A stretch of DNA of 64,000 nucleotides from Combretum micranthum. Taxonomy: Eukaryota > Streptophyta > Magnoliopsida > Myrtales > Combretaceae. The notes under the pieces are model-generated. The model did no database searches and was not told the origin of the DNA. It worked only from the letters and a program-made list of their open reading frames with translations. A program made the position numbers and the translations under genes. Of the stretch, positions 1 through 12,329 are shown piece after piece. The stretch is taken from assembly GCA_024138025.1 (NCBI GenBank), contig JAMXBD010000583.1:186001-250000 (forward strand). The letters run 5' to 3'. Position 1 is the first letter of the stretch; each line of letters opens with the position of its first letter.

Positions 1-1414
1 ACTTAAAGTGAACAGAAGAAACACAAGAGGATAGGACCAGTCGTGTTTTAGCCGTTTACTTCTGGAAATCAAACTTGAAGAAACCGAGAGATACATGGTG
101 TGTTATGATGAGTCGTATATCGGACGTGCTCTCATGTGAAGGAAAGAAATGAAAGAATTTAACAAGAAGCATGATGTGATTTTGATCACCGTGTTGTAAC
201 CATGTTCCTCAACGAGAATTTGATTTTAAGAAGTAGTGAATTACATGTCGTGACAAATGCTCTCATGTTGCACTCGTGTTTCACCAAAGACTCGGTCAAT
301 TGGTTTTAAAGTATCCTAGGACTTATTTTTGTCTTATCCTAAGAACTTAACCGACCATATTTACTATAAATAGAAGCCTATAGTTCGAAAAAAAAACACA
401 AGAACAACATTATTAGAAGCTTTTTATACGAAATTCAGGAGAGATATTAGTATTCAAAAACAGAGTTCATCAAGATTAGGAGACACTGATCAAGATCTTG
501 TCAAGATCAGTCCAAGATTTCTTATTAAGCTGTATTCTCTCCATTTTTGTGCTTCATTGTAATAGTTTCTTACTGTTATTGTAGTTTAGAGATGGAAGAG
601 TAGATCTATTTCATCTAAATAGCAAATTAAACCTTAGAAATTACCATGTCATGTACTTAAATTGAATTCAATGAAAGTTTATGCTGTTTTTAGTCTAATT
701 ATGTGTTTTTAATTGTTATATAGAATAGTATTTCCAGGATATTATTTCTATATCTGATTTCTTGTATGTTAATTGAAAGATTGCATATAGGAATAGATCA
801 ATGTAATTAGAGAAACTTGTTTGGGTTACTAGAAATAGAACTACAAAAAATTTTCGATCTGACTGTTTGTAAAAGATTCATAGATCTATAATGTGATTCT
901 TGAATTGTCATTAATTAAAAGAAGTTTTAATAGGTAGATCTAAAGAATTAGTGATTGGTAATCTTGAGAGAGATATTAATCTTGTTTAGGAATCTTTCGG
1001 TTCAAAATTAAGATAAACCACATTGATATTAACATCGCATGTTAATCATAGTAATTTTCTTAAGGGAGATATGTTATTTGGATGAGCTAAGTAAATTGAA
1101 TCCAAATTCTTGTTGATTGTTTGTTTTGGATTATAGTAAAAATAAGTTTTAATAAAAAATTTCTTAATAATAGAATAGATTAATTGATTGATTTGAAGTA
1201 GATACTAGAGAAATAGGTTGATTCTAATGAATTTTTCTAATCCTTAAGGGACGATACCTATTCTCACTAGACTATATTCAAAAGATAGGTATCTTGCCTT
1301 AACTTTTTGTTGAAATAGCAGGTTTGAAAAGAAATATAATTTGATTAATCAACCAAACATATCAAGATCATGTGAATAATTCAAATATTTGTGTTGAATA
1401 TATCTCTATATAAA
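1..1414. other. Unassigned AT-rich retroelement-like leader
   Basis: No ORF of useful length. Around 360-410 there is a TATAAATAG-type promoter motif followed by an A-rich stretch, and 530-640 resembles the transcribed part of a plant LTR, so part of this may be an old LTR. I found no matching second copy in the window, and no tRNA primer site, so I do not assign it to a family. Confidence 0.3.
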
Positions 1415-1504
1415 ATCAATTAGTAGATATTTTGACCAAACCTTTAGATAAAATAAAATTGGAATTTATAAGAAATAAGTTAGGAATTTGTAATCCTTTT
1501 TAAT
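1415..1504 (+). pseudogene. Ty1/copia pol C-terminal fragment (RNase H end)
   Basis: The plus strand reads NQLVDILTKPL, then about 10 residues, then RNKLGI and a stop at 1502-1504. This is the diagnostic end of plant copia polyproteins (family pattern NQLADIFTKPL...LR.KLGI). About 30 codons are open, and the sequence just upstream (from about 1340) is weakly copia-like but has stops. It marks the 3' end of an otherwise lost copia pol gene. The ORF downstream starts about 170 bases later in the same direction, the usual arrangement in copia elements that carry an extra gene after pol. The assignment rests on this short motif, but the motif is very characteristic. Confidence 0.75.
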
Positions 1505-1670
1505 TAATTTTCTTCTATCATTTTTTATCATTAAATATAATATCTCCCTATATTTATTTAATATTTTTAAACCCTCCAAAGAGTTTTCATTAAGTTTAAA
1601 ATTTACCACCCTTTCATTTTCCAAAAACCTCACTCATCTTCTTCTCTTTCTTCAAAAATCATCGCTCTAA

Positions 1671-3430
1671 AATGGTTAGAACATTTACGTAAAAAATCCT
1701 TTAAAATAAGAAAATGTAACAAACCGATCCTCGTTCAAAATGAATCTTCAGAATCCTCTCAAGATTCGAAAAAAAAAAAAGCCTTTTCAAATTCTAACCC
1801 TACTACTGATATCGTTTCAAACCCTAATATTGAACCAACAATGAGTAGAGAAACAAAAAGATTGGATCTTTCCTCACATGAAGAAGAGACAGAAACAAGT
1901 TTTCCAGTTAGAAAAGGATCAAAGTAACTAAGAAACTTGATAAGAAGGAAATAGGTTTGTTGAGAGAAAATTGGAGTAACGAAGGAAAAGGAAAAATTGT
2001 AAATATATGAGAAAGTTCAAAAGGGGAACAGATAAATGCTAAGTAAGAAAGAAGTGGGTCTAAGAAGTCGATAACAATTCATGAAGAATCTAAATGAACT
2101 ACAATTGGATGAAAGAAGAAAGGGGTTTATGATTCTATTTTCATTGATTGTAATTTCCTTTCTACAAAAGGTTGCTACTAGGAAAAGTTCTTAAAACCTC
2201 TAGGATAAAATTTATGTAACATTGAAGTTGTTGTTCATGGAGATTTAGTGAAAGAATTCTATAAAAATGTAGATATTAATGATGAGTTGGATATGTTAAC
2301 CTCGTTTGTGAGTGGCAAATAATTGAAATCTCAAGGTTGATGTCATTAAGTGCTTTAGGTTACTTGATGTTAAAGATGATGAAGATATTAAAAAAATTTC
2401 GAAAGAAGTAGTGTTCTATAGCATTAATAGAGGTTTAGAAATGGATTATGGGAAGGAAGCAAATATGATGGATTTTGAATTACTTCCTAGGATTTTACAT
2501 AAGATGATTATAAGCTATCTCTTACCTAAGAAAGGAAGTTCAAATCTATGTCATTTGAACATACTGAAATCATTTATGTTATGCTCAATAGGAAGCAATT
2601 AGATTTAACATCTATGTTCATATTCCATATTTGTAGAAACAAAGATCACATGCCTTGTGGGAGTGCTTTAATGAAATTTTTTAAATTCAAGAAATTAAAA
2701 GTTTTTGCCAAAACTTATGAACCTCTAAAGTTAAAGAAATTAGGACAACATATTTTCATCACATGTTGATATGTGTTAAAGGATTGTCTTTGATATGCTA
2801 CGGATGGTGCTCATTATGTTCATGAAAAGCATCATAAAAGAACTACACCCTTTAGAATTTCAACTTCCGCAACACAAGATTTTGATAATCTTGATGAAAG
2901 TGGAAATATAGAGCCTGTTTATGATTTAGGTAAAAACCCTATCATCTATCCTGATATACAACTAGACCAAGAAAATGTTGATAGGTCTATAGAACTTTAA
3001 AAGGTGGAACATAAAAAGAAGTTCACAAATTCTGAAGAAGGTTTAGGAAAGGTTCCTTTTTGAAATCTTTGGATAAAGAATAATTAAAAGAAGCGTTGAA
3101 GGGAGTTTTACTTTCAAATGGGAAAGATTTGTTTAAAAATCTATATAATGATGAATTTAAAATTGAAGAAAAAAGGATTGATACCTTTTGTAATACCCTG
3201 TCTGACAAAGTGAACATTGCCATCATTTAGACTATGAACAAAGTACTTCACTAAGTGAACATTGTGAAAACAAATTTTGAAAACTTTAATGAAAGGACAG
3301 TTAATGATTTTAATACTTTTGCAGTCAACTATGGTCATATGGTTACTCGATTGAAAAAGGTTGGAGATCAGTTAAATAGTTAGATGAAGGGCTTAGACAA
3401 AAACTGATCATAGATAGGGCTATTAAGAAC
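1671..3430 (+). pseudogene. Decayed env-like / plant transposon-associated ORF after copia pol
   Basis: Begins with an ATG reading MVRTF and then meets a stop after a few codons. Open pieces follow in shifting frames: a Lys/Ser/Asn-rich N-terminal part (about 1700-1920), a central part whose longest open pieces are 2411-2602 and 2548-2769, and a terminal part (3180-3400) with heptad-like spacing of hydrophobic residues suggesting a coiled coil. Position, length (about 550 codons if whole) and composition fit the extra gene that Sirevirus copia elements carry after pol, often called env-like. No catalytic motif is visible. At least ten stops or frameshifts make it non-functional. It runs into the truncated LTR at about 3430. 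The function of such ORFs is unknown, and the link to the copia fragment is inferred from order and orientation. Confidence 0.45.
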
Positions 3431-4015
3431 TTTAAACATGGGATCAAACTGTTCATCAAATGTATGATGTGAATGAAGATGTATGAGAAATGTAAAAAAT
3501 AGAGAATATGTATGTAAAGTGTAAGAATAAGTGTAGAAAAAGTAGAAATAGATGAATAGTAGTGAATATTGTAGAATAGTATTATGAATAGTAGATAAGA
3601 CAAATTAATACCGGTAGTAAAGAAAATACGCATAATTAAGCTATATCTGATATTTTTAAATACTGAAAAATTATAAAATTGATATTTTTAAAATCCTTAT
3701 ATTTTTTACAAATTTAATGATATTATCAGAATATTTTTGCTGTAGAGTGTATCCAGGCATAGTTTTCGAAAACTGATCCTGTTCGAATCCAAAATACACT
3801 AGAAATTAACGAATATGATATTTTTAAGCTTCCTTATGTAATTACGAATTATTTTCCACAATTATTTCAATTTCTTTGTTTAGGAGTTAAGAGCGGGGGA
3901 TTGCCAGATCTAAAACTACTAGGTTTTGTTATAAGTTTGTTAACTTTAGGGTTTTCGATTGACTTTCGGTTTAGGGTTTAAGCATAAATCGTAACTTAAA
4001 ATCTCGGGGTTTACA
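3431..4015 (-). repeat. Truncated family-1 LTR (5' part only)
   Basis: Ends in GGGGTTTACA at 4015, the same terminus as the solo LTRs at 23731-27260 and 49134-52634, and shares with them the block around an ACTGAAAAATTATAAAA-type motif and the stretch rich in AATAGTAGATAAGAC. On the minus strand it therefore begins TGTAAACCCC, an LTR 5' end. Only about 0.58 kb of an expected 3.5 kb remains; the other end is lost where it meets the env-like remnant. No target duplication can be checked. Confidence 0.7.
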
Positions 4016-4479
4016 ATAAGCCTTCATATTTATAGCCCATATATGGTAGCTCTCTCCTATAAACTAAGAGGTCCAGTTCTAAGAAAGTTGTTTTTGTTGC
4101 TTGACATCCTTTTCTTCTTCCTTAGGTCCATTAAGAATTACACTTTGATACCATTTAATAATAAAATGGGTATAGATGACATAGAAATAGATAGAAGATA
4201 GAAGATACATATTTTATAATGAAAGGTTCCATACTAAGCCATATATATAGACTGATATGTACAAACAGAGGACTTCAACCAATCCTACCAAAAATGAGAC
4301 AAAAGTTCCCTAAACTAAGGATAGCCATTACATTTGATTTTTGGAGATTTTTTATTTTGCCTAATCTTTAATAACTTTTGACTAAAAGTACATACAAAAA
4401 GCTTAATATATTTCATCTGAAAGTATCTAGAAACTTATATATATTTTAATTATAACATTTGCTTAAAAGATACCATTCC
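4016..4479. other. Spacer between truncated LTR and LINE
   Basis: No gene. On the minus strand near 4143-4160 there is TGGTATCAAAG, one mismatch from the initiator-Met tRNA primer site used by many plant LTR retrotransposons. It is not placed correctly against the truncated LTR, so I do not call a primer site. Confidence 0.3.
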
Positions 4480-7000
4480 ATACACCTCATCTTATCATAT
4501 TAGAGGATAAGCATCTTGAAAATACTACAAATCCCTTTCAATTAGTACTTGTTTGTAATTATAAAAACCTACAATATTCAAGATCCTTCACCAACACAGT
4601 TAGTTCAATGAATTCAATAATGTTATGATAGGAGAAAAAACCAAAACACCATAGCATTTTTCCATTAGAGTCTCTCAATATTCCACTTCTACTCCCCATT
4701 CCTTCAGTTAAACAACTATCAATGTTAAGTTTGACATGATTCCTTTTAGGGAAATTCCAAGAAAGAATTTTAGCCTTTTTTTTTTTCCTTTAGGTTTATT
4801 GATGATATTTTTAGATAAATCATCATCATTAAATAGTTGCTTGCTAAACAATAGATTGACTTACATACTAGTCAAAAATCTTCATAATAAGTGAAACACC
4901 AATATTAGGTAACAGTGATTGTCTATATGTTTTTAGTTGTTTCTTTCTATCCATAAATGTCATAATGTCAAAATTGGAACAAAAACACGTGTGTAATGAT
5001 ACGACCTGTTTTATTATCCATAAGTTTGTGAAATCTATGGATGAAATACATGGAATATGTGATATACTAAAATAAGATGCTATCGAATTCCACACATCCA
5101 TGTATTCTTTTGTAGAAAACACGTATAGCTATTTCACAATCTTAGTCATGCATGAGACAACTAGATACAATGGACATACCCTAAGAGTGTCGTTTTTCAT
5201 AAGAAAGGATAAATAAACAAATAGCTCCCCCACATGAAGAAAGATATTTTTGTAGTTATGAACTTGTGCTAGAAGAGAATATATAGATAACCTAGGAGGA
5301 CTTATTTTTAATGTGATTTCATGTAATGTACATTGAAGAGGACCATCAAGAGAAAGCATCCAAGAAAGAAAATTATTTACTTCTTGTTAGGGATTTAATG
5401 GGAGAATTCTTGCGAAGGTTAATAAGGAGTAACTTAATCAAATTACTCACATCTTAATAATTGTCAATCTAGAGAAGTGATGGGGGATAAGAGTGATAGA
5501 TGGCTTATAAGGAGCTAATAATGAAACCAAAGGTATATCTCACCTTGATCCAAGCCAAAAATAGATGTAAGGTTCAACTAATTTTTGAGCCCTGAGGAGT
5601 CATTTCCATAAAGAAGTGACTATGTGAAACCTAAGTTTTAAGAGGAATTTTATGCTTTGGGTATTTTTCTTACATATAACTTGAAACGAAGGATTTTTGG
5701 ATCTTAAATTTCCATCAAAGTTTGATTTTAAGTGATGTTGACACATTACGAAAAAGTCTAATGCCTACTCCCCGCTCCTCAACAAGAAGGTGAAGTGTTT
5801 TTTGAGTGCACTAAATAGAATGATATTTATTTGAATCCCCAAAAGAAACTTGCAAAAACGCTTTTCATTTTTTTAATAACCCTTTTAGGAAGTTGAATTG
5901 CTTGTTAGAGGTATAGGGAGGTAAGAGAGTATACCTATGATAAGAGTGATCTTCTCTAAACTAGATGGTAAAAAATTAGCCTAGTTATGTAATCTACTTG
6001 ATATCTTTCAAAAATTTCATTAAACATTGGTGATCCCTCCAATCAATCATAAAATGGTAACCAAAATTAAAAGATCAAAAGTTGTTTCTCGTTGATTCAT
6101 ATGAATGATTATTAATTGTTGTTTTAACGCCTTTTTTTTTAGGAACACGAGAACTTTTCCTTCAATTTTCTTTTTTGGCCAGAAATATTTTTGTAGTGCG
6201 ACAAGAATGCATGAATACAATTCATTGACAATTTAGACCCATTCGTCAACAAGGTACAATCATCAGCAAAGGACAATTGAGAAAACACAGAAGGATACTG
6301 GTTTTATATCGAAGAGATGTGTATCTAGAATACAAGTTATTAAGACCTTGAAAGAGACATTTTGATACAAAAATAAATTGGACAGGGATAGATGATCCCC
6401 ATGTGAGAGTCCTCGTGATGAAGAGAAGAAAGCTAATCTTTTTATATTCATAAAGATCGTAAAGTAGCTATTACACATGATTTTTGTAACTGTATAAGTG
6501 ATTTCTTATGGAACCCCAAAGAATCTAATATTGAAAACAAGAAAATTCAATCCAATTTGTCAGGAGCTTTATTAATATCAAGTTTCATGATCAAATCATT
6601 GCCCTTAACTTTATGATCCAAGTCTTACATTATCTCTTGAGTAAGCAAAATCATATAATTTATGTAACGACCCTCAACAATAACCTTTGGAAAGATTCCA
6701 ATAAACCTATTAGATAAAAATCTTTTAAATATTTTTGTAGTAGCAATGCATAAACTAATAGGTCAAAATGCTTTGAAGTTTGTGAGTTGTTATTTTTAGG
6801 AATTATAACAATAGTAGCAAATATTAAAAACTTGGGTAATTGAAAGAGATCAAAACATTCAAAATTGTCTTATAAATGTCTTTCCCAGTAATATGCTAGC
6901 AAGTTTTGAAAACAATACTTGTTCTCTAACTACTATAGTATAGAGATAAAATAAAAAACATGACAAGGAAAGGTGTTTGTAAAATGGTAAAAATATAGTT
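4480..7000 (-). pseudogene. L1-like LINE remnant: reverse transcriptase to RNase H
   Basis: Read on the minus strand, RT blocks come first: IVIIPK-like residues near 6810 (family pattern LIPK), a KLD-x-x-KA-like block near 6570-6590, and SSRGLSHGDHLSLSNLF at about 6370-6430, matching the plant L1 signature SRGLRQGDPLSPYLF. Farther on (4500-4770) a C-terminal RNase H-like stretch reads VKLNID, then GILRDSNGKMLWCF, matching the plant LINE RNase H pattern (LN.D...GG.LRD..G). Between them lie short open pieces (4868-5122, 5129-5359) where the zinc-finger/linker region is expected. The endonuclease half is absent and the remainder has many stops. It lies tail-away from the ZIP gene, ending about 0.3 kb beyond the ZIP stop codon. 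It is an old 5'-truncated insertion. Confidence 0.7.
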
Positions 7001-7294
7001 GACATTATCTATTCAATAGATGATAAGAGAATTAGGGTAAGAAAAAATAATAAAAAAGAGAATCAATTTTTAAGAAACTAAAAGTCATTAACCATGGTTT
7101 ATTGAATTTCACACTTATATCCTTATTTAGCTTTTATAATAATAAAATAGAACGAAAGTAGAAGTACTCGTGTATATAAATTGCTTTGGAGTCAAAGCTC
7201 AAAAACATATTACCAAATAAAGGGGGAAAAAATGAAAAGCAAAAAAAAAAAAAAACACTTGAACTAAAATGTAAGACAAACCAATTATTGTTGT

Positions 7295-10200
7295 CTAAGC
7301 CCATTTGGCCAAAATAGACATGCAAGTTGCTCCAGCAAGAAGAGACACATTGGCCCCTAGCTGGAGCTTTCCATTGTTTTGCATCTTTGGATTCATGAAA
7401 TCAGCAGCTAAAAGATCCACCAGCGACATGTATATTAGAATTCCTGATGAAGCAGCATCTAAAATTCCTTGTATAATTAAAGATTTTGGGCTGTTCTCAT
7501 CGTATCCATTTGATATTCCCATGCCTATTGCAATCCCAAGGGGTGTTGTTAGGGAGAAAAATAGCCCCATAATCACGATGGCTCTCAACTTGAATTTGGC
7601 CTTTAAATTTTATCATATTGAATCAAATACACAGTTAGTAGAACAAAAAATGAGTCTGTAGTCAATTTGTCATAGAATGATTGATTCATATTATTATTGT
7701 GACAAATGTGAAAGTGGAATTCAAAGCTTTCTAATCTCTTTTACTAAAAGTACCAACAAGTGACAGATCTAGATATAACTTGGCAAGCCAATGGACACCA
7801 TGAATATAAATGCAATTTTAAGGATAAGCAAGATGTCATGCAACATGATTGATCTAAATATAACCAAATTGAAATTTAGGTTCAAGGATGTCGCGATCAA
7901 TATTGTCATTATTCATAGCTTTCCAATGTCTCATTAATCTATATTCTTTATACAACAAATTTATGATTACTTATGTCTATACCATATTTTTAATGGATCT
8001 TCAATTCCAAGCTAATATGAGACTTGATCCTAAATATACCTATATCGCACAATAATTGGGCAAGTTTTATTAGTAGTACCTAAACTTTTTCGATATAATA
8101 AGATTGTATTTAAACAAAATTTTTGCTTAAGAAAATATCAGAACTTTTTAAATCTTTCAACATGGTATCTCTAAACTAACTCTATCCATTTTTCTATCCA
8201 GCTACTGATGTGGTAAGCAAATCTAATTAAATTATTTTTCCATTCACGTTGGCATTTTTTATTTTTTATTATTTTTACTTCTCCTCACTCTCCCAAACCC
8301 CAACCCCACCCCGCCAAAACCATTAATAAAAAAAAAAAAAAAAACTAAAATACCAGATATCATAATCAAACTTCAACTAAAATACTAAAAATCATAATGA
8401 AACTTCAATAAAAAAAAAGGAAAAACTTATTAATCTCAACAAACTCATTTCAAAGTTTTAAATTTTTTATACTCTCTTTTTGGGAACTCTATAGTCATGA
8501 AACTTTCTTTGTTTAAAAATTTTGCAAATTAGTAAATTTTAAATAAGTTTTTGATTCTATAAATTTGTCCTTCACAAAATCATTGAATAATTCGCATGAT
8601 ATGATATAAATTTTGGAAATAAGTTATGAGATTTTGAGTTTTTTTTTTTTTTTTTTTTTTTTTAACATGAAAATTGGTGACTGAACCATGAATGATGAAT
8701 CCATTTCTGGGTATAAAAGTTTGGACCCAAACGGACGGATCCAGATGAGGAACAAGAAACCCTTGTTCACTGTGTCATAACCAGTCGGTTGGTTAAGGCA
8801 GATGATGGGCCAGCCTCCATTAATGATCTCCATAATGTCTAGAGAGAAAAAAAATTATTACAACTTCTTTTTCTCCCCCTCCCTGGTAAACTAGAATCCT
8901 TACAGTTGCCAACATCAATATGATTATTGTTATGGTCCACATCAATGATCAAGTCGGAAAGATAATCTGACAAAATTTTATTGTTTTGTCATTAATATTG
9001 ATGAGATCGGTTTCATCATCATCCAATGGTTTATATTATATCCATGATGAGAAGACAATCAGACCACTGCTGAAAATTGAAGAACGGAATGCCTTTAATG
9101 CTATTTGATCTGAATTAACTCTTTATTGTCCTCGGGAAAAAAAATAATGAGAAAAGCACAACCAATTCCTTAATATTAGTTTGTTTCAAGTAATATACTG
9201 CTGAAGACAAATAATGGCCATTCTTTTTGTTTTAATTTTTGAAATGGATTTTTCTTAGAGATTAATCAGTTTTTTTTTTTAATTGAAGTTTGATTATGAG
9301 TTTTATTATTTTAGTTGAAATTTGATTATGATTTTGGTATTTGTTTTTTTTTTTTTTTTTATTTGAAGAATGTTTGAAGAAAGAGGAGGAGGAGGAGGAG
9401 GGGAGGAGGAGGAGGAGGAGGGAAGGAGAGGAAAAAGAGGGGAAAAGTAAAAATAATTAATATATATATATATATATAAATGCAAACATAGATGGAAAAA
9501 GAAATACTTTAATCAAGTCTATTTACCACGTCAGTAGTTAAATTGAAAAATTAACGCTATCCATTTAAAGATGCTGTTAATAAAAGATTTAAAAAAGTTG
9601 TATTTTTTTTAAAATAAAAATTTTATTTAGGTATAAAAAAAATCGGCTGTTGGCGATGATACTTATCGCACAATAATTATGTGATAGTGTGAATCTGCAC
9701 AAGTTCTGTGGTGTGAGTTTATGGATACAGTAAAAGCGGTGGTCCACGTTCTCAAAGTTTATCTAACCTAGGACATGGCCTCTCAAAAGGTCAATTGCCA
9801 ATAGTCTTATTCGATGGCTGTGCAACTAAAGGACATGATCTAAAGTTCATCTCCACCGTCGACAAATAAAAAAAAAAAAAAGTCCATCTCCGTCATCCTT
9901 GGTTTAGTTAATTGAGGGTAGCAATTCACCACTTTTGTCGTTGTTTTTATTGCTATGTTTTATCGGTAATAATATATATGTATTAAAACAAAAACAAAAA
10001 AGCAGGTCATTTCAATACGAAGATGACACAATACAATTAATAAACATATTCACCTAGCCTAACTTGATTATATATGATTATTTTATGGGTAAATGATAAT
10101 ACGAAACAAAAATGAATTAAGTTAAAAAAAAATTACACAAGCCAAAAGTTTCAACAGGAAAAATAAAGCGAAAGATGTTTTCAGCAATCAATTTCATTAG

Positions 10201-11388
10201 CATATATGACGTATATAACTTCATAGTGTTATTTTAGAATTTCCAATGTGGGCAGTTTAAAATTCTGAAATCTCCTAATAAAGACAAGGGTAAAAAAATA
10301 AACAAATTAAAATTAAACCATGACAAGAGGAGTCATAGATCATTTACCTGAGAAATACAACCACCAAGTCCCATTCCTTCAAAAAACTGATGGAAGACTA
10401 AGGCAGCCACTAAGGGCTTAATCGTCTTCGGACTTTGAGAAGCACCTAGTGTTATGCCTATTATCACTGAGTGTACCACAATTCCCAATTCCAGAACCTA
10501 AGCAAAATGGATGAGGAAAAAAGAATAATTAATTAGCATATTTCAACTTTAATAAATGTGTGCTTATTTCAAATCAAACCTTTGACAACCAAAACACTTA
10601 AACATTGTTAATTATCGTAGAGAAAACACGGAATCGTCCAATCAACTATTTAACCATTGAAATATATATAATAATTAGAATATTAACTATTTTAATGGTT
10701 CGATCATGGTTGGATATGGTGTGAGACATAATCAACCCGTTAAAATTAACGAAGCCACCATAAAATTTCCCTATCATTATATTCAAAAACATGGGCTGAT
10801 TGTTGTGTTGTGATAATTTTTAACTGTACATAGGAGTATTCAATAAAATTATTGATATTTTAAGCGAAGAAAAAAACCATGGATAATCTGGAACACTAGT
10901 TTTATCATATTGAAAGATCCCTAAGAGTACCGTACTACAGTTGAAAGCACTATAAGCTAATATCTAATTTCGTTCCCTTTTTTTCCGATTTAATTATTAA
11001 CTACTACTTTTGAAAGGGTGTGTATATCATAAAAATATGTTCAAATTTGGTTATTAAAACCTGAATTGAAAGTTTGGTGTCCTATATTACCATTTGAGGT
11101 TCCTTATTAAACATTATTGGTTGTAAAATATGAATTATAATGATGTAACATCACGCGTGCCATTAAAGATATAGCAAAATATAATATGTGCAAATTACAA
11201 AGCTATTATAAATAGTTAGATAATGTTATCTTATAAGGAAATTTATAAACAAATATATATCTACATGTAATTGACTCTAGAAATTAAAGATTTTAAATAT
11301 TCTATAATTTCATTTAGTATATCCAAATTCGCGTGTAATTTTAATTTCCCTTGTTAGATATAATAAATATCCTTTACAAAAAACAAAA

Positions 11389-11421
<33 letters not shown>

Positions 11422-12073
11422 GGAAGAACTTAATACGTACCTGCGTGATAATCCGATGACGAAGGAGCGCCAATGAATCAAATGAACCATGAGAATGACC
11501 ATCAGAAACATGTGCATGCATATGCAAATGGTCAGCATGCTGAGGAGCCATTTTCTTAAGATTGTTCTCTTCATCTTCTTCCCTGCTACTATTATTATCA
11601 TTATTACTGCTGTCTGGTAGTGCTTGAGTTTTCTTAAACTGCATCCTGGTAAAATAGGATGTTGCAACCGTGTCAATCATCAAGGTTCCAATGGCTGAAA
11701 CCATGGCCACGAACCCCGTGAAGGGAAATTTCCCCCAAGGGTTTTCATTCAAGCACGGCGAGGTTAGGTTATCGAACGCATCAGGAAGTATGTGAATTAG
11801 GGCAGTTGCCAATATGACACCAGCAGCAAATGCCTTGATGATGAAGAAAAGGTCCTTCTCCGGCTGCAACGCCGGAAAAATCTTACCAAGCATTGGGATG
11901 CATACCCCAGTTGCGCTTGCAATAAGGATCGCGATTATTGCTCCAACTTGGTATTTGCGGGATTCGGATTTTTTGCCATTTTCATCATCATTTCCCTTTT
12001 CACATGTGCACTCTCCAACAACTAGAGGGAACAGAATGAGTAGACATAGCGTGAGAGCTTGAAATCTCTTCAT
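7295..12073 (-). CDS. ZIP-family zinc/iron transporter, 3 exons
   Basis: Membrane transporter that moves Zn2+, Fe2+ or similar divalent metals into the cytosol. Exons on the minus strand: 12073-11441 (211 codons), 10497-10348 (50 codons) and 7600-7295 (101 codons plus TAG), 362 residues in all, the usual ZIP length. All splice sites are GT/AG in phase 0. Residues 1-20 look like a signal peptide. TM1 is about 41-62; TM2 carries His94 and Asp98 ([10 protein letters not shown]). A variable cytosolic loop (146-200) holds His-rich [18 protein letters not shown]. Exon 2 carries the family signature, with His220 (VVHSVIIG) and His247/Glu251 (FHQFFEGMG). The protein ends in AKWA, as IRT/ZIP proteins do. 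All metal-site residues are present, so it appears functional. Intron 2 (2.7 kb) contains a DNA transposon. It looks closest to the ZIP1/IRT clade, but substrate cannot be assigned. Confidence 0.95.
8058..9663. mobile_element. Long-TIR DNA transposon (Mutator-like, possibly Pack-MULE) in ZIP intron 2
   Basis: Two arms of about 0.4 kb are imperfect inverted repeats: left about 8058-8470, right about 9230-9663 reverse-complemented. Shared blocks include CTACTGATGTGGTAA (left) against the right arm's CTACTGACGTGGTAA, and CATAATCAAACTTCAA in both. The whole is bracketed by a direct repeat TATCGCACAATAATT at 8043-8057 and 9664-9678; Mutator-like elements make target duplications of about 9 bp, so the 15 bp may include chance matches or inner bases. 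The outermost 30 bases of the arms match poorly. The 0.76-kb interior has no transposase, and 8660-9130 is less AT-biased than its surroundings, so it might be captured host sequence. It sits inside intron 2 without touching the exons. Assignment to Mutator-like elements rather than another TIR class is inference. Confidence 0.6.
9364..9440 (+). repeat. Purine tract with (GGA)n microsatellite
   Basis: Runs of GAGGAGGAGG broken by GGGG, about 75 bases of almost pure purine, in the right inverted arm of the transposon in ZIP intron 2. The left arm at the mirrored position (8280-8310) has only a short pyrimidine stretch, so the tract expanded after the arms diverged. A (TA)n run follows at about 9456-9478. 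Confidence 0.85.
11397..11421. repeat. (TA)n microsatellite in ZIP intron 1
   Basis: About 12 uninterrupted TA units start some 20 bases past the exon 1 splice donor (11435-11440 on the minus strand). Reading through the donor gives a false 28-codon extension of exon 1 ending in alternating Tyr-Ile; this is intron, not protein. Confidence 0.9.
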
Positions 12074-12216
12074 GCTTCTTGTTTTTGAAAAACAGTGATA
12101 ATGGATGGGTGTGTAGGCATGAAAAGGTACTGTGAGTTGTTGTGAGCTTGGTAGGAAGGTTAGGATTTCGGAAGATGCCTTTAAAGATAAGGGTACGGAA
12201 CCAGCAATTTGGACCT

Positions 12217-12225
12217 ATGTGACAT
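12217..12225. promoter_or_regulatory. Candidate zinc-deficiency response element (one base short)
   Basis: ATGTGACAT lies about 145 bp upstream of the ZIP start codon. The known ZDRE bound by bZIP19/bZIP23 in plant ZIP promoters is the palindrome RTGTCGACAY; this site equals it with one C missing. Position fits; the missing base may prevent binding. No clear TATA box was found, only TTTAAAG-like sequence near 12181. Confidence 0.3.
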
Positions 12226-12329
12226 GATGTGCTCATGAAAAAGAAAGAAGATTCCACGTATTTTGGAAATTTAAGATTTTTCCAATAATACAGGAAGATA
12301 AATTTCACAACTCTTGTTTTATTTTCTAG

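Noticed and set aside
4143..4160. TGGTATCAAAG as a tRNA primer site on the minus strand
   Set aside because: It lies beyond the start rather than the end of the truncated LTR in sense direction, so it cannot serve that LTR.
7305..7661. Plus-strand ORF of 118 codons
   Set aside because: It is antisense to ZIP exon 3 and its intron; the minus strand has clear ZIP residues and splice sites.
11374..11676. Minus-strand ORF of 100 codons in another frame of ZIP exon 1
   Set aside because: It is a shadow of exon 1 running into the (TA)n intron sequence and has no ZIP motif.
12000..12308. Minus-strand ORF of 102 codons upstream of ZIP
   Set aside because: It overlaps the ZIP start in another frame, covers the promoter, and shows no known domain.
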